From positions 1 through 16,065 of the forward strand of contig JAITED010000216.1 in the NCBI GenBank assembly GCA_031282235.1: a stretch of DNA of 16,065 bases, written 5' to 3'. Origin of the DNA: Propionibacteriaceae bacterium (GTDB taxonomy: Bacteria; Actinomycetota; Actinomycetes; Propionibacteriales; Propionibacteriaceae). Below the pieces are notes generated by a model. The model did no database searches. It was not told the origin of the DNA and saw only the letters and a program-made list of their open reading frames with translations. Numbering within the stretch: position 1 is the stretch's first letter; the number at the start of each line of letters is the position of its first letter. This document shows, one piece after another, positions 1 to 6,951 of the stretch. The position numbers and the translations under genes are program-made.

Positions 1-52
1 CCACGCGAATTGGCAGCCCCAACGCTTGCCAGCTACACCGTGAGAGTACCGT

Positions 53-370
53 CTAAGCGGAAACTAGCGCCTCAGTTAACCATTTACCGAGCGTTTCGCG
101 TACTAAATCGGATTGGCGCGCACCTTTGATGGCCGCTGCCCGCTCCAAGTCGGCTTTCATCGTTTCAGATACGCGCAGATTCAACATCGGAGAATGCTTA
201 CCGGGAGCCGTCAAAGACGGTCGCCCACCACGCGCTGCACGCTGCGAATACTCAACTGCGCATGCCTCGGTGAGGCGCCCACCAGCGACACAAAACTCCT
301 CCTCGTCAAGGTCAATCTCAGTGACTGTAACATCTGCGGGAATCACTGCCGGGAATCTACTGTCTCTCAT
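53..370 (-). CDS. Ribbon-helix-helix (CopG-like) antitoxin or regulator
   Basis: A 105-residue protein with two parts. The N-terminal half has an acidic stretch (IDLDEEEF, then GGRLTEACAVEY) and a GGRPSL linker. The C-terminal half, about residues 60-100, has a short beta-strand (PMLNLRVSE) followed by two helices (MKADLERAAAIKG and RQSDLVRETLGKWL), the ribbon-helix-helix DNA-binding pattern. This layout is typical of actinobacterial CopG-like antitoxins, which bind their own promoter and neutralise a partner toxin. The ATG start is supported by GGAGG 7 nt upstream; TAATAC at 401-406 could be its -10 box. Only 52 bases lie downstream in the window, so a toxin gene cannot be seen or excluded. 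It follows tRNA-Phe on the same strand. The DNA-binding fold is fairly sure; the toxin-antitoxin role is inference. Confidence 0.72.
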   Translation of the reverse strand: MRDSRFPAVIPADVTVTEIDLDEEEFCVAGGRLTEACAVEYSQRAARGGRPSLTAPGKHSPMLNLRVSETMKADLERAAAIKGARQSDLVRETLGKWLTEALVSA

Positions 371-442
371 TTTTCTTCCTCCAAGCTAGGGGCATCGCGT
401 GTATTAGTGCGAACTGGTTGAGGATACGACAATTGAATACGG

Positions 443-516
443 TGGTCGGAGGCGGGATCGAACCGCCGACCTCTTCCTTTTCAGGGAAGCGCTACTACCG
501 GCTGAGCTATCCGACC
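443..516 (-). tRNA. tRNA-Phe (GAA anticodon)
   Basis: Read on the minus strand, the sequence folds as a full cloverleaf: acceptor stem GGTCGGA/TCCGACC, an anticodon stem CTTCC/GGAAG closing the loop CTGAAAA (anticodon GAA), and a T arm GGCGG-TTCGATC-CCGCC. The discriminator base is A. The following bases are CCG, so the 3' CCA is not encoded and must be added by the nucleotidyltransferase. It lies 59 nt after tRNA-Asp and is probably processed from the same transcript. Confidence 0.96.
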
Positions 517-575
517 GTGTGGACATCAAGGAGAACCTTAAGCCACTGGGAGCGATACCTTAACACCGCTCCCGG

Positions 576-649
576 CGACCCCGACGGGACTCGAACCCGC
601 GACCTCCGCCGTGACAGGGCGGCGCGCTAACCAACTGCGCTACGGGGCC
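576..649 (-). tRNA. tRNA-Asp (GTC anticodon)
   Basis: On the minus strand the acceptor stem GGCCCCG pairs with CGGGGTC (one G-U pair). The anticodon stem CCGCC/GGCGG closes the loop CTGTCAC, giving anticodon GTC. The T arm is GCGGG-TTCGAGT-CCCGT. The discriminator base is G, as expected for an aspartate tRNA. The next bases are CCG, so CCA is not encoded. It is the first gene of an Asp-Phe tRNA pair. Confidence 0.96.
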
Positions 650-685
650 ATTCGTACATTCGTATTGAATGACCGGCTTGCGACC

Positions 686-714
686 CTTATGAACCTTTAG
701 AGTTCATAGAGCAA
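686..714 (-). promoter_or_regulatory. Possible promoter of the tRNA-Asp/tRNA-Phe pair
   Basis: On the minus strand TTGCTC (709-714) and CATAAG (686-691) are separated by 17 nt and lie just upstream of tRNA-Asp. Each matches the sigma-70-type consensus only partly. The spacer holds most of an inverted repeat, TATGAAC-7 nt-GTTCATA (688-708), described separately. The assignment rests on position and spacing only. Confidence 0.3.
688..708. repeat. Perfect 7-bp inverted repeat (TATGAAC N7 GTTCATA)
   Basis: TATGAAC (688-694) and GTTCATA (702-708) are perfect reverse complements around a 7-nt centre. The element sits between the end of the DUF3073 gene and tRNA-Asp. It could be an operator-type palindrome or an RNA hairpin after DUF3073. 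No T tract follows on either strand, so it is not a clear intrinsic terminator. Confidence 0.55.
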
Positions 715-752
715 CCAAAGCATCATAGCGTGGGCTGATTCTTAAACAGAAA

Positions 753-986
753 TCAGTTCCCGCCCGAGTACGGCTCGGCGGTGTTTTGGTCGTCTAGGTC
801 GTCGTCTATCTGGTAGCGGGCAGCCAAATCTGCCCACTTGTCTGGCGTCTCATCGAACGGGTCGTCAAAATCGTGTGGCTCACCTCTGAGTTCACGTTCC
901 AACGACGCAAAGTCGGTATCAACCGAGCGATACTTCAAATCGCGGGCTACCTTGGTCTGTTTTGCCTTCTGTCGGCCGCGCCCCAT
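753..986 (-). CDS. DUF3073 family protein
   Basis: A 77-residue protein beginning MGRGRQKAKQTKVARDLKY, the characteristic basic opening of the DUF3073 family, which is confined to Actinobacteria and is often found beside purM. The N-terminal third is strongly basic. The remainder is acidic, with aspartate-rich clusters (DFDDPFDE and IDDDLDDQ). There is no signal peptide, membrane segment or catalytic motif. The function of the family is unknown. It lies 166 nt downstream of purM on the same strand, with its own candidate promoter in that gap, so it may be transcribed separately. The presumed Shine-Dalgarno (AAAGGGGG) lies about 12 nt before ATG and partly overlaps the 10-bp palindrome GGGTCGACCC at 992-1001. 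Confidence 0.9.
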   Translation of the reverse strand: MGRGRQKAKQTKVARDLKYRSVDTDFASLERELRGEPHDFDDPFDETPDKWADLAARYQIDDDLDDQNTAEPYSGGN

Positions 987-1054
987 ATCTCGGGTCGACC
1001 CCCTTTAGCTCAAGTCACGGTGGGACCAACTGGGGCCCGCACAGACACGGTCAT

Positions 1055-1083
1055 AGTTTATTCGTACCCATAAGAGTAGCGAA
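1055..1083 (-). promoter_or_regulatory. Possible promoter for the DUF3073 gene
   Basis: On the minus strand TTCGCT (1078-1083) and TAAACT (1055-1060) are 17 nt apart and lie 69 nt before the DUF3073 start codon. The -10 match is 4 of 6 and the -35 match 3 of 6. The unusually long 166-nt gap after purM fits an independent promoter here. No convincing terminator for the pur genes was seen in the same gap. Confidence 0.3.
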
Positions 1084-1152
1084 TTGCGGGGCCGAACTAA
1101 AGCTGAACCGTAAAACTGGGCATTCTCACAGGTTATTAGCAGGTAGGGGCGC

Positions 1153-2235
1153 TCAAATGGCGTGGGCGCCTATCAGTTGTACGGAGGCGGGCTGAGCAGC
1201 ATCAGCCAATACTTCGCCACATATCCAAGCGAATACGCCGCGTGCTTCCAGCACTCGTATCGCCTGCTCTGCCGCCGCAGCTGGCAGCACCGCCGCCATG
1301 CCGATCCCTAGGTTGAGAGTGCTTTCGATATCGGAACGGGATACGTCCCCCACCTCTTGCACTAGGGAAAACACCCGGGGCAGGCTCCAAGTGGCGCGGT
1401 CAATCTCCACTCGTATCCCGTCAGGAATCACCCGTACCAGATTGCCAGCGAACCCGCCGCCGGTGATGTGGCTCAGGGCGTGAACTTCAACCTGCTCCAA
1501 CAGTGCCAATACGTCCAGCGCATACACCCTAGTGGGGGTGAGCAGTTCTTCGCCTAAAGTACGCCCGAAGTCAGCAACGTAGCGCCCGTATTCCCAACCG
1601 GCATCGCCGAACACTCGCCGTACCAAAGAGTAGCCGTTGGAGTGCAACCCCGAGGCGGCCAGCGCCACCACCACATCTCCGGGGCGCACCCGTTCCGCCC
1701 CCAACAGTTTGTGCTGCTCCACCACGCCGACGGTCGCCCCGGCGATGTCGTACTCATCGGCGCGCATCAAGCCGGGATGTTCAGCGGTTTCACCACCGAT
1801 GAGTGCCGCTCCAGCGGCGGCACAAGCCTCCGAAATGCCACGCACAATTTCGGCGATACGCTCCGGAACTACCTTGCCACAAGCGATGTAGTCAGTGACG
1901 AACAGCGGCTCGGCACCGCAAACCACCAGGTCGTCCACCAACATGCCCACCAAATCCCAGCCGATAGTGTGGTGTACATCCAGCGCTTGCGCGATAGCCA
2001 CTTTGGTGCCCACGCCGTCGGTGGAAGTCGCCAAAATCGGGTGCTGGTAGTTTTTCAGCGCCGCCGCGTCGAACAGCCCGGCGAAACCGCCGATGCCCCC
2101 CAACACTTCGGGGCGACGCGACTTAGCCACATGTGCGGCCATCAACTGCACCGCCAAATCACCAGCGGCGATATTCACCCCGGCTTTGGCGTAAGCGTTT
2201 TCGCTACCCGTAGCATAATCACTCGTAACAACCAT
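1153..2235 (-). CDS. purM: Phosphoribosylformylglycinamidine cyclo-ligase (AIR synthetase)
   Basis: PurM closes the imidazole ring in the fifth step of de novo purine synthesis, converting FGAM and ATP to AIR. The 360-residue length is normal for the family. Recognisable segments are the ATP/substrate region STDGVGTK (residues 71-78), the AVDDLVVCGAEPLF-like stretch near 100-112 (here MLVDDLVVCGAEPLF), GGETAEHPG (147-155), the glycine/serine motif ASGLHSNGYSLVR, and HITGGGFAGNL in the C-terminal half. The ATG start is supported by AAGGAG 7 nt upstream. It follows purF on the same strand with a gap of only 23 nt, so the two are almost certainly one operon. Part of that gap is one unit of a 12-bp tandem duplication that includes the purF stop codon. 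Confidence 0.97.
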   Translation of the reverse strand: MVVTSDYATGSENAYAKAGVNIAAGDLAVQLMAAHVAKSRRPEVLGGIGGFAGLFDAAALKNYQHPILATSTDGVGTKVAIAQALDVHHTIGWDLVGMLVDDLVVCGAEPLFVTDYIACGKVVPERIAEIVRGISEACAAAGAALIGGETAEHPGLMRADEYDIAGATVGVVEQHKLLGAERVRPGDVVVALAASGLHSNGYSLVRRVFGDAGWEYGRYVADFGRTLGEELLTPTRVYALDVLALLEQVEVHALSHITGGGFAGNLVRVIPDGIRVEIDRATWSLPRVFSLVQEVGDVSRSDIESTLNLGIGMAAVLPAAAAEQAIRVLEARGVFAWICGEVLADAAQPASVQLIGAHAI

Positions 2236-2246
2236 CGCGGCTCTCC

Positions 2247-2270
2247 TTAAAGTTCAAGTTAAAGTTCAAG
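2247..2270. repeat. Tandem 12-bp duplication spanning the purF stop codon
   Basis: TTAAAGTTCAAG occurs twice in direct succession (2247-2258 and 2259-2270). Read on the minus strand each unit is CTT GAA CTT TAA, so the second unit encodes the final Leu-Glu-Leu and stop of PurF. The first repeats the same four codons just after the stop. The outer unit runs directly into the purM Shine-Dalgarno (TTAAGGAG). Confidence 0.85.
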
Positions 2271-3785
2271 TCTTGCAGAATCCTTAGCAGCCCCAACGTC
2301 GGCGGCGCTCAACCCCAGCCGCTCCAACTGCCCCTCGGGAATCTGCACTGGGTAACGCCCATCGAAGCAGGCGCGGCACAGTTCGCCCGGCGCTACCTGC
2401 GTAGCGCGCGTCAACCCCTCAAGGCTGACGTATCCCAACGAATCCGCGCCGATAGAGCGGCAAACATCGGCCACGCTCACCCCCGGCGCGATGAGTTCAG
2501 CGCGGGTGGCGAAGTCAATGCCGTAGAAACAGGGCCAAAGCACCGGCGGCGACGAGATACGCACATGCACCTCTTTCGCCCCGGCGGCGCGCAGCATCGC
2601 CACCAACTGCCGCTGGGTATTGCCGCGCACGATGGAGTCATCGACGACCACCAACCGCTGCCCCGCCACCACGTCACGCAACGGATTCAGCTTCAAGCGG
2701 ATGCCGAGTTGGCGTATCGACTGGCTGGGTTGGATGAACGTGCGCCCAACATACGGGTTCTTAACCAGCCCTTGACCATACGTAATCCCCGACTGAGCCG
2801 CGTAACCGATGGCCGCCGGGGTGCCAGAATCTGGTGTCGGAATCACCAAATCGGCAGCAACCGGGTGCTCAGTGGCCAGAATCTTGCCGATATTCACTCG
2901 GATGTTGTGCACCAGATGCCCGCTGAGTTTGGAGTCGGGGCGCGCCAAATACACGTATTCAAAGAGACAACCCTTGGGGTTAGCGGGTGCAAACTGCTCC
3001 GAGTGCATCCCGGCTTCATCAATAATCAACAACTCGCCGGGGGCTATCTCGCGCACGAATACGGCTCCCACAATGTCAAGCGCGCAGGTTTCGCTGGAGA
3101 CCACCCAGCCGTTCTCTAACCGCCCCAAACAGAGCGGACGGATGCCCTGCGGGTCGCGCGCCGCGTACAGCGCCGTATCGGTCATGAAAGCGATGCTGAA
3201 TGCGCCCGCGAGTCGGGGCAGCACTTGCCGCGCCGCGTCGGCCACGGAACCGGGATACGTGGTGAGCAGCGCGGTGAGAATCGCAGTGTCAGAGGTGGAG
3301 TCCATCTCATGCTTGCGCGGCACCTCATCGTATGGCAACAGGTCTGCGAGCAGGCGTTCCAGTTCGGCGGTGTTGGTGAGATTACCGTTGTGCGCCAGCG
3401 CTAAACCCCCGTCGCGGTGGGCGCGGAAAGTGGGCTGCGCGTTGTGCCACACCGACGCTCCGGTGGTGGAGTAGCGGGTGTGTCCGATGCCGATGTGACC
3501 GGGCAGCGACCCCAATGCGTTCTCGTCGAAAACCTGACTGACTAGCCCCATATCTTTATAAACCAGAATCCGACTGCCATCAGACACCGCGATACCAGCG
3601 GATTCTTGCCCCCGATGTTGCAGCGCGTACAGCCCGAAATAAATCAGCCTGCTGACACTCTCCCCGGGAGCGTATACGCCAAAAACTCCGCACTCGTCTT
3701 GCGGGCGGTCGGTATCCAGTTCCGCAGTCAATCGACCGTCGGGGCGCAGCACCACATCAGCCAGTTTAACCATCAACGCCAGCAC
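2259..3785 (-). CDS. purF: Amidophosphoribosyltransferase
   Basis: PurF catalyses the committed step of purine synthesis, making phosphoribosylamine from PRPP and glutamine. The N-terminal Ntn-type glutaminase domain has its nucleophile at Cys32 after a short propeptide (DECGVFG), with HRGQESAG, GHTRYSTTG and AHNGNLTN following. The C-terminal phosphoribosyltransferase domain has the PRPP loop VVVDDSIVRGNT (379-390). Cys273, Cys419, Cys470 and Cys473 sit in the contexts CLFEY, PCFYGIDF and CRAC. This is the pattern of the iron-sulfur, propeptide-cleaved class known from Bacillus subtilis. The start given is GTG (3785); an in-frame ATG at 3773 is equally possible, and neither has a strong ribosome binding site. 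The gene is divergent from the membrane-protein gene at 3835 and leads the purF-purM operon. Confidence 0.97.
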   Translation of the reverse strand: MLALMVKLADVVLRPDGRLTAELDTDRPQDECGVFGVYAPGESVSRLIYFGLYALQHRGQESAGIAVSDGSRILVYKDMGLVSQVFDENALGSLPGHIGIGHTRYSTTGASVWHNAQPTFRAHRDGGLALAHNGNLTNTAELERLLADLLPYDEVPRKHEMDSTSDTAILTALLTTYPGSVADAARQVLPRLAGAFSIAFMTDTALYAARDPQGIRPLCLGRLENGWVVSSETCALDIVGAVFVREIAPGELLIIDEAGMHSEQFAPANPKGCLFEYVYLARPDSKLSGHLVHNIRVNIGKILATEHPVAADLVIPTPDSGTPAAIGYAAQSGITYGQGLVKNPYVGRTFIQPSQSIRQLGIRLKLNPLRDVVAGQRLVVVDDSIVRGNTQRQLVAMLRAAGAKEVHVRISSPPVLWPCFYGIDFATRAELIAPGVSVADVCRSIGADSLGYVSLEGLTRATQVAPGELCRACFDGRYPVQIPEGQLERLGLSAADVGAAKDSARLEL

Positions 3786-3822
3786 AGCGCGAAAGCGTCC
3801 ACCGAACGGTCATATTTTGCAT

Positions 3823-3834
3823 TACGCTAAACTC
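3823..3834 (+). promoter_or_regulatory. Probable -10 box of a leaderless transcript
   Basis: TACGCT (3823-3828) fits TANNNT and is followed by exactly 6 nt before ATG at 3835. No Shine-Dalgarno lies before that ATG, so transcription probably starts at or next to the start codon. No convincing -35 box was found. The same layout precedes nfo and pta in this window. Confidence 0.5.
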
Positions 3835-5637
3835 ATGCGCACCGTCATTGCCCAACTGGTAACTGCGATGCGCGACCTTGGGCTACGGTGGGGGCTGGTG
3901 CTGCGCAGTTCTTGGCGGCAGGTGTTGGCGTTGCTGCTGCTCGGTTGGGTGGGGATTTACGGCGCAGAACTGCTCGCCGTTTTGGTCATCAACGAGTATC
4001 CGTGGGTGGTGATACCGATACTCGCTGCGGGCATCGTAGCCGAGTTGGCGGCTGTCGTATTGGCGTTACGATTGCTCATCGCCGCCGCCAGCGACCGGCA
4101 AAACACCACCGGACAGTTCACGAACGCGCTAGCCACAACGCTAGTGCCGTTCTTTCTGGTATACGCCGGATTCGGCATGGTTGACGAGTTCTTGCGAGAG
4201 GTTTTGCGGCTGTCGCAGACCTTATACGGCGCCTCACTCTCCAGCGTATTAGACGTAGCCCTAGACCCATTCTCCTCATTTTGGACGCTGCTAATCATCG
4301 TATTCGCCATCTTCGGGGTTTTCGCGCTACGGGAACTGCTCAGCGCCAAACTGGGCGAGCGCCCCAGCCTGCCGCTCGCACTGGTGGGCGGGCTCATCTC
4401 CGGAGCGCTGGTGCTGTTGGTGTTGCTGGCTGGCAACCAGAGTCTGGAACGTATTGGCATCGAAATCTCTTTCCAATACCACATGCGCGAGGTTTACAAC
4501 TGGGTGCAAACCCTGCAAGGTTGGTTGCGCAACCTGCTGGGCGAAACGCTGCTTAACGTAGCCACCGGGGCGATAGCGTGGGTGCGAGACACTTTGGCAC
4601 CGTTGGCGTGGGACGTGATACTGCAACCGCTGGCTTGGTTGGCGCTCACCACCATCGTCGCGGGGCGGGATTTGGTCTCCGCCGCCGACTATCTGGCGTT
4701 GGGTGTGGCTAGGCGACAGGGGCGTAAACCCGTCTCTTGGACTAACCCGGTAGCAATACGAATCCGCGACTTCACGCTGGATGCGTTTGATGACCATGTG
4801 GTGACCAGAGTAGAGGCGTTCCGGCACGTTTGGCGCGGCGGTTGGCCGTTGGTTACCGCAGTGGTGCTGAGCTTCGGCGCGATTCAGTTTCTCACCGATT
4901 TAGCGGAGCGCGGGTTGGAACGTTGGTACGCCCCCTACGGTTTAGATGCGTTCGTGCCGTATCAACCCTTGGTGGCTTTAGTGCCAAAAGTGTTGGGGTT
5001 GGGGTTGCAGTTGATGCTAGTGGCAGCGGCGTTCACGGAAGCTGACACCGTTAAACCGCACACCGAAAGGCTGCGTATCCAACTGGGCGCGGCGGCGTTG
5101 GGGATTGCTTTAAGCCTAGGGATGGCGGCGGCGGTCGGCACGGTACATCGAGTGCCCGAGTATCTGCCGGTGAACGCTTCCGCTGATTGGAGCGTAGCGG
5201 TGGGCGGCGCTACGGTGCAGTTAGAGGGCGTGCAGGTTACGCGCCGTATCTCGGATGAAACCGAGGGTTCCTCTGAGCTAGCCATCACCGAGCTAGCGTT
5301 CGTATTGGTAGCGCTAGCCATCACTGATTACGATGCTTCCGGCGATTATTTGGCCACCATAGAGGTGGGCGGTCGCACTTACCTGCCGTATGATACGAAC
5401 TCCTCTGAGGACGTCGGCTACCTGTCTGTTGCCGGTCTCGCTACGCACTGTACGTTGGTGTTCGAGGTTGACCCGGCGGCGTTGCGGGAGACGTTTACTC
5501 TCACGTTTTCGCCCCTCAAAGTGACATTCACACTGCCTTTGCCGCTTGGGGTGTTCAATTTCCAGTTGCCGGAGGTTGCCAACCTTGATACTGCCCCGGT
5601 GTTGACCGTTCCCGCTGTGAGATTGGAGTTGCCGTGA
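3835..5637 (+). CDS. Uncharacterised polytopic membrane protein with C-terminal exported domain
   Basis: A 600-residue protein not recognised as a named family. Residues 1-437 carry about nine hydrophobic segments, roughly 28-52, 56-83, 100-118, 148-167, 179-200, 258-278, 338-358, 376-400 and 416-437. The remaining 160 or so residues are beta-rich and probably outside the cell, with alternating strands such as ELAFVLVALAI and SPLKVTFTLPLPLGVFNF. The domain resembles small Ig-like modules of the DUF4352 type, but this is only a visual impression. The ATG at 3835 is preferred to an upstream in-frame TTG (3817), because a -10-like hexamer lies 6 nt before the ATG. Its stop overlaps the start of the next gene by 4 nt (GTGA), so the two are translationally coupled. 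Function unknown; the context suggests an envelope role. Confidence 0.85.
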   Translation: MRTVIAQLVTAMRDLGLRWGLVLRSSWRQVLALLLLGWVGIYGAELLAVLVINEYPWVVIPILAAGIVAELAAVVLALRLLIAAASDRQNTTGQFTNALATTLVPFFLVYAGFGMVDEFLREVLRLSQTLYGASLSSVLDVALDPFSSFWTLLIIVFAIFGVFALRELLSAKLGERPSLPLALVGGLISGALVLLVLLAGNQSLERIGIEISFQYHMREVYNWVQTLQGWLRNLLGETLLNVATGAIAWVRDTLAPLAWDVILQPLAWLALTTIVAGRDLVSAADYLALGVARRQGRKPVSWTNPVAIRIRDFTLDAFDDHVVTRVEAFRHVWRGGWPLVTAVVLSFGAIQFLTDLAERGLERWYAPYGLDAFVPYQPLVALVPKVLGLGLQLMLVAAAFTEADTVKPHTERLRIQLGAAALGIALSLGMAAAVGTVHRVPEYLPVNASADWSVAVGGATVQLEGVQVTRRISDETEGSSELAITELAFVLVALAITDYDASGDYLATIEVGGRTYLPYDTNSSEDVGYLSVAGLATHCTLVFEVDPAALRETFTLTFSPLKVTFTLPLPLGVFNFQLPEVANLDTAPVLTVPAVRLELP

Positions 5638-6188
5638 ATAAACCCATACGGCTGCTCGTTGCGGCGCTGCTGCTGGCTGGTGTCATGCTGGCGACGTGGT
5701 GGTGGGCGTTTAACGCCGCTGTGGTCGTGGTGCCGCAAGGGCAATCGGGCACCAGCGCCGGGGTGGCTTTTCGGCTGGACACTTTACAAGTGGTGCAGTC
5801 GTTGCCGGGCAGCACTTTAGAGAATGAGGATGCTTATGAAATCGTCACCGCACAGTTCAGCTATCAGGGTGCCAGCACGAAACTAGTGGCGTGCATTGTC
5901 ACCCTAGTGAGCGACGATTTCACTTGGAAAGCACTGGGTGACCCGGATAGCGATAACGATATCCCTAACGGTTGCGGTGCAAGTGCTGGCAAGTTTGAGG
6001 TGCTGTTTGTGGTGCCTGTAAACGCCGTTGACACCATACGTGGGGTGCAGGTTGACGTCTGGCAAGAACCGTTGGATTCGCGCGTATTGGGGTTGGATTT
6101 GATATCGCCGTGTAAAAAGGCCGAGGCGTGTGATGCCCGCGACGGGGTACGCCACGCTGATCTGCTGCTGTCGTACCATCTGGATTGA
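5634..6188 (+). CDS. Uncharacterised signal-anchored exported protein
   Basis: A 184-residue protein with one N-terminal hydrophobic helix (about residues 6-28, after MNKPIR), which is a signal peptide or membrane anchor. The remainder is a beta-rich domain (for example VAFRLDTLQVV, YEIVTAQFSYQ, KFEVLFVVPV) with four cysteines, two of them close together near the C terminus (PCKKAEAC). Disulfides are plausible for an exported domain. It starts with GTG, has GGAG 5 nt upstream, and overlaps the stop of the preceding membrane gene by 4 nt. Its overall plan, one helix plus a small beta domain, resembles the exported end of the preceding gene product and the 210-residue protein encoded convergently. 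No family was recognised. Confidence 0.8.
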   Translation: MNKPIRLLVAALLLAGVMLATWWWAFNAAVVVVPQGQSGTSAGVAFRLDTLQVVQSLPGSTLENEDAYEIVTAQFSYQGASTKLVACIVTLVSDDFTWKALGDPDSDNDIPNGCGASAGKFEVLFVVPVNAVDTIRGVQVDVWQEPLDSRVLGLDLISPCKKAEACDARDGVRHADLLLSYHLD

Positions 6189-6244
6189 TCTCTGGACTGC
6201 CTTTTTGATTAGCCCTCCGGGTTGGTTCCCGAGCGTTGTTATGA

Positions 6245-6267
6245 AAAGAAAGCTTCGCGCTTTATTT
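6245..6267. terminator. Probable bidirectional terminator between convergent genes
   Basis: A hairpin with arms AAAGC (6249-6253) and GCTTT (6259-6263) around TTCGC continues outward past one mismatch with AAA/TTT. It is flanked by T-rich sequence on each strand (ATTTC after it on plus, CTTTTC after it on minus). It lies between the ends of two converging genes, where a two-way intrinsic terminator is expected. A second weaker stem (CTCCGGG/CCCGAG) lies around 6215-6233 without a T tract. Confidence 0.5.
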
Positions 6268-6279
6268 CACTAAACAAAG

Positions 6280-6912
6280 TCACTCAAAATCTAGCGGTAT
6301 AGTCACGAATTGGTGCGTCCCCTGCTCCACCTGCGCCCACAGATATATGTCAGCCATTTGGAGAAATGACGGGTCTACCAAATCCAAAGGCGCAATGCCC
6401 AATATCGCCACCTCAAAGTCTTGGAGCGGCTCGTCGGGGGGAAGTTGATACAGCCAACGCACCAGCATCCAATCCCCAGTAGGCGGAACCTGACGCCGGT
6501 TGCCGTCTTTTTCCACTGCCCCCACAAAAACGCCTCTGGACATGGGGCCAACAAACTCCACCCTGCCGTAGCGCGTACCCCCTGCTTGCGGTGGCGGGAT
6601 GGAGGATGGTAGCGCCAACTGCGCCTCAAATAGCTGTATCGCGGCTGACCTCGTAGTGACGTTCCGCACGTCGGCTTGTACTAGCAACAACCAGCTATTA
6701 TCCTCAAACACCGCCGTAGCTGAAAGGAACTTAATCTCTAACGGCCCCACCGTGAACGTCTCGTAATACTCTTTTGTGTTCACCCGAGTTTCCAGCCCGC
6801 CCCCCAGCCACACTCCCACCCCGGCAGCCACCATCGACACCCCAGCAACCACCCACCACACCCAAGCCCATCGCCGGGGTCGAGGCGTAATTTCAGCAGT
6901 TGCCACGCTCAT
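6280..6912 (-). CDS. Uncharacterised single-pass membrane protein with exported beta domain
   Basis: A 210-residue protein. A short basic cytoplasmic tail (TPRPRR) is followed by one membrane helix at about 16-38. The rest is a beta-rich exported domain (FTVGPLEIKFLSA, SWLLLVQADVRNVTT, DFEVAILGIAPLDLVD) with no cysteines. The strand pattern is like the small DUF4352-type modules found on many actinobacterial membrane proteins, though not securely identified. It is the last gene of the ABC operon, 39 nt after the smaller permease. The ATG at 6912 has AGGGGG almost touching it. A GTG two codons later (6906) would have better spacing and could be the true start. A membrane partner of the exporter is the likeliest role, inferred from position. 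Confidence 0.78.
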   Translation of the reverse strand: MSVATAEITPRPRRWAWVWWVVAGVSMVAAGVGVWLGGGLETRVNTKEYYETFTVGPLEIKFLSATAVFEDNSWLLLVQADVRNVTTRSAAIQLFEAQLALPSSIPPPQAGGTRYGRVEFVGPMSRGVFVGAVEKDGNRRQVPPTGDWMLVRWLYQLPPDEPLQDFEVAILGIAPLDLVDPSFLQMADIYLWAQVEQGTHQFVTIPLDFE

Positions 6913-6951
6913 ACCCCCTAGTGTAACCGCAACTAAACCGCTGCGCGGCAG

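Noticed and set aside
992..1001. Perfect 10-bp palindrome GGGTCGACCC just before the DUF3073 start
   Set aside because: Short, GC-rich and single-copy here; chance is likely, although it overlaps the presumed ribosome site.
962..1195. Plus-strand open frame in the DUF3073-purM gap
   Set aside because: It overlaps both minus-strand genes, has no ribosome site and has no recognisable features.
2809..3474. Plus-strand open frame of 221 codons
   Set aside because: It is antisense to the conserved core of purF, with low-complexity Ser/Ala/Arg composition typical of a shadow frame in GC-rich DNA.
3817..3834. Upstream TTG start extending the 600-residue membrane protein by six codons
   Set aside because: The extension covers the TANNNT hexamer placed for a leaderless start at ATG 3835, and TTG has no ribosome site.
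3957..4827. Minus-strand open frames of 166-175 codons under the 600-residue membrane gene
   Set aside because: They are antisense to a clearly membrane-patterned reading frame, with Ser/Thr/Asn-rich shadow composition.
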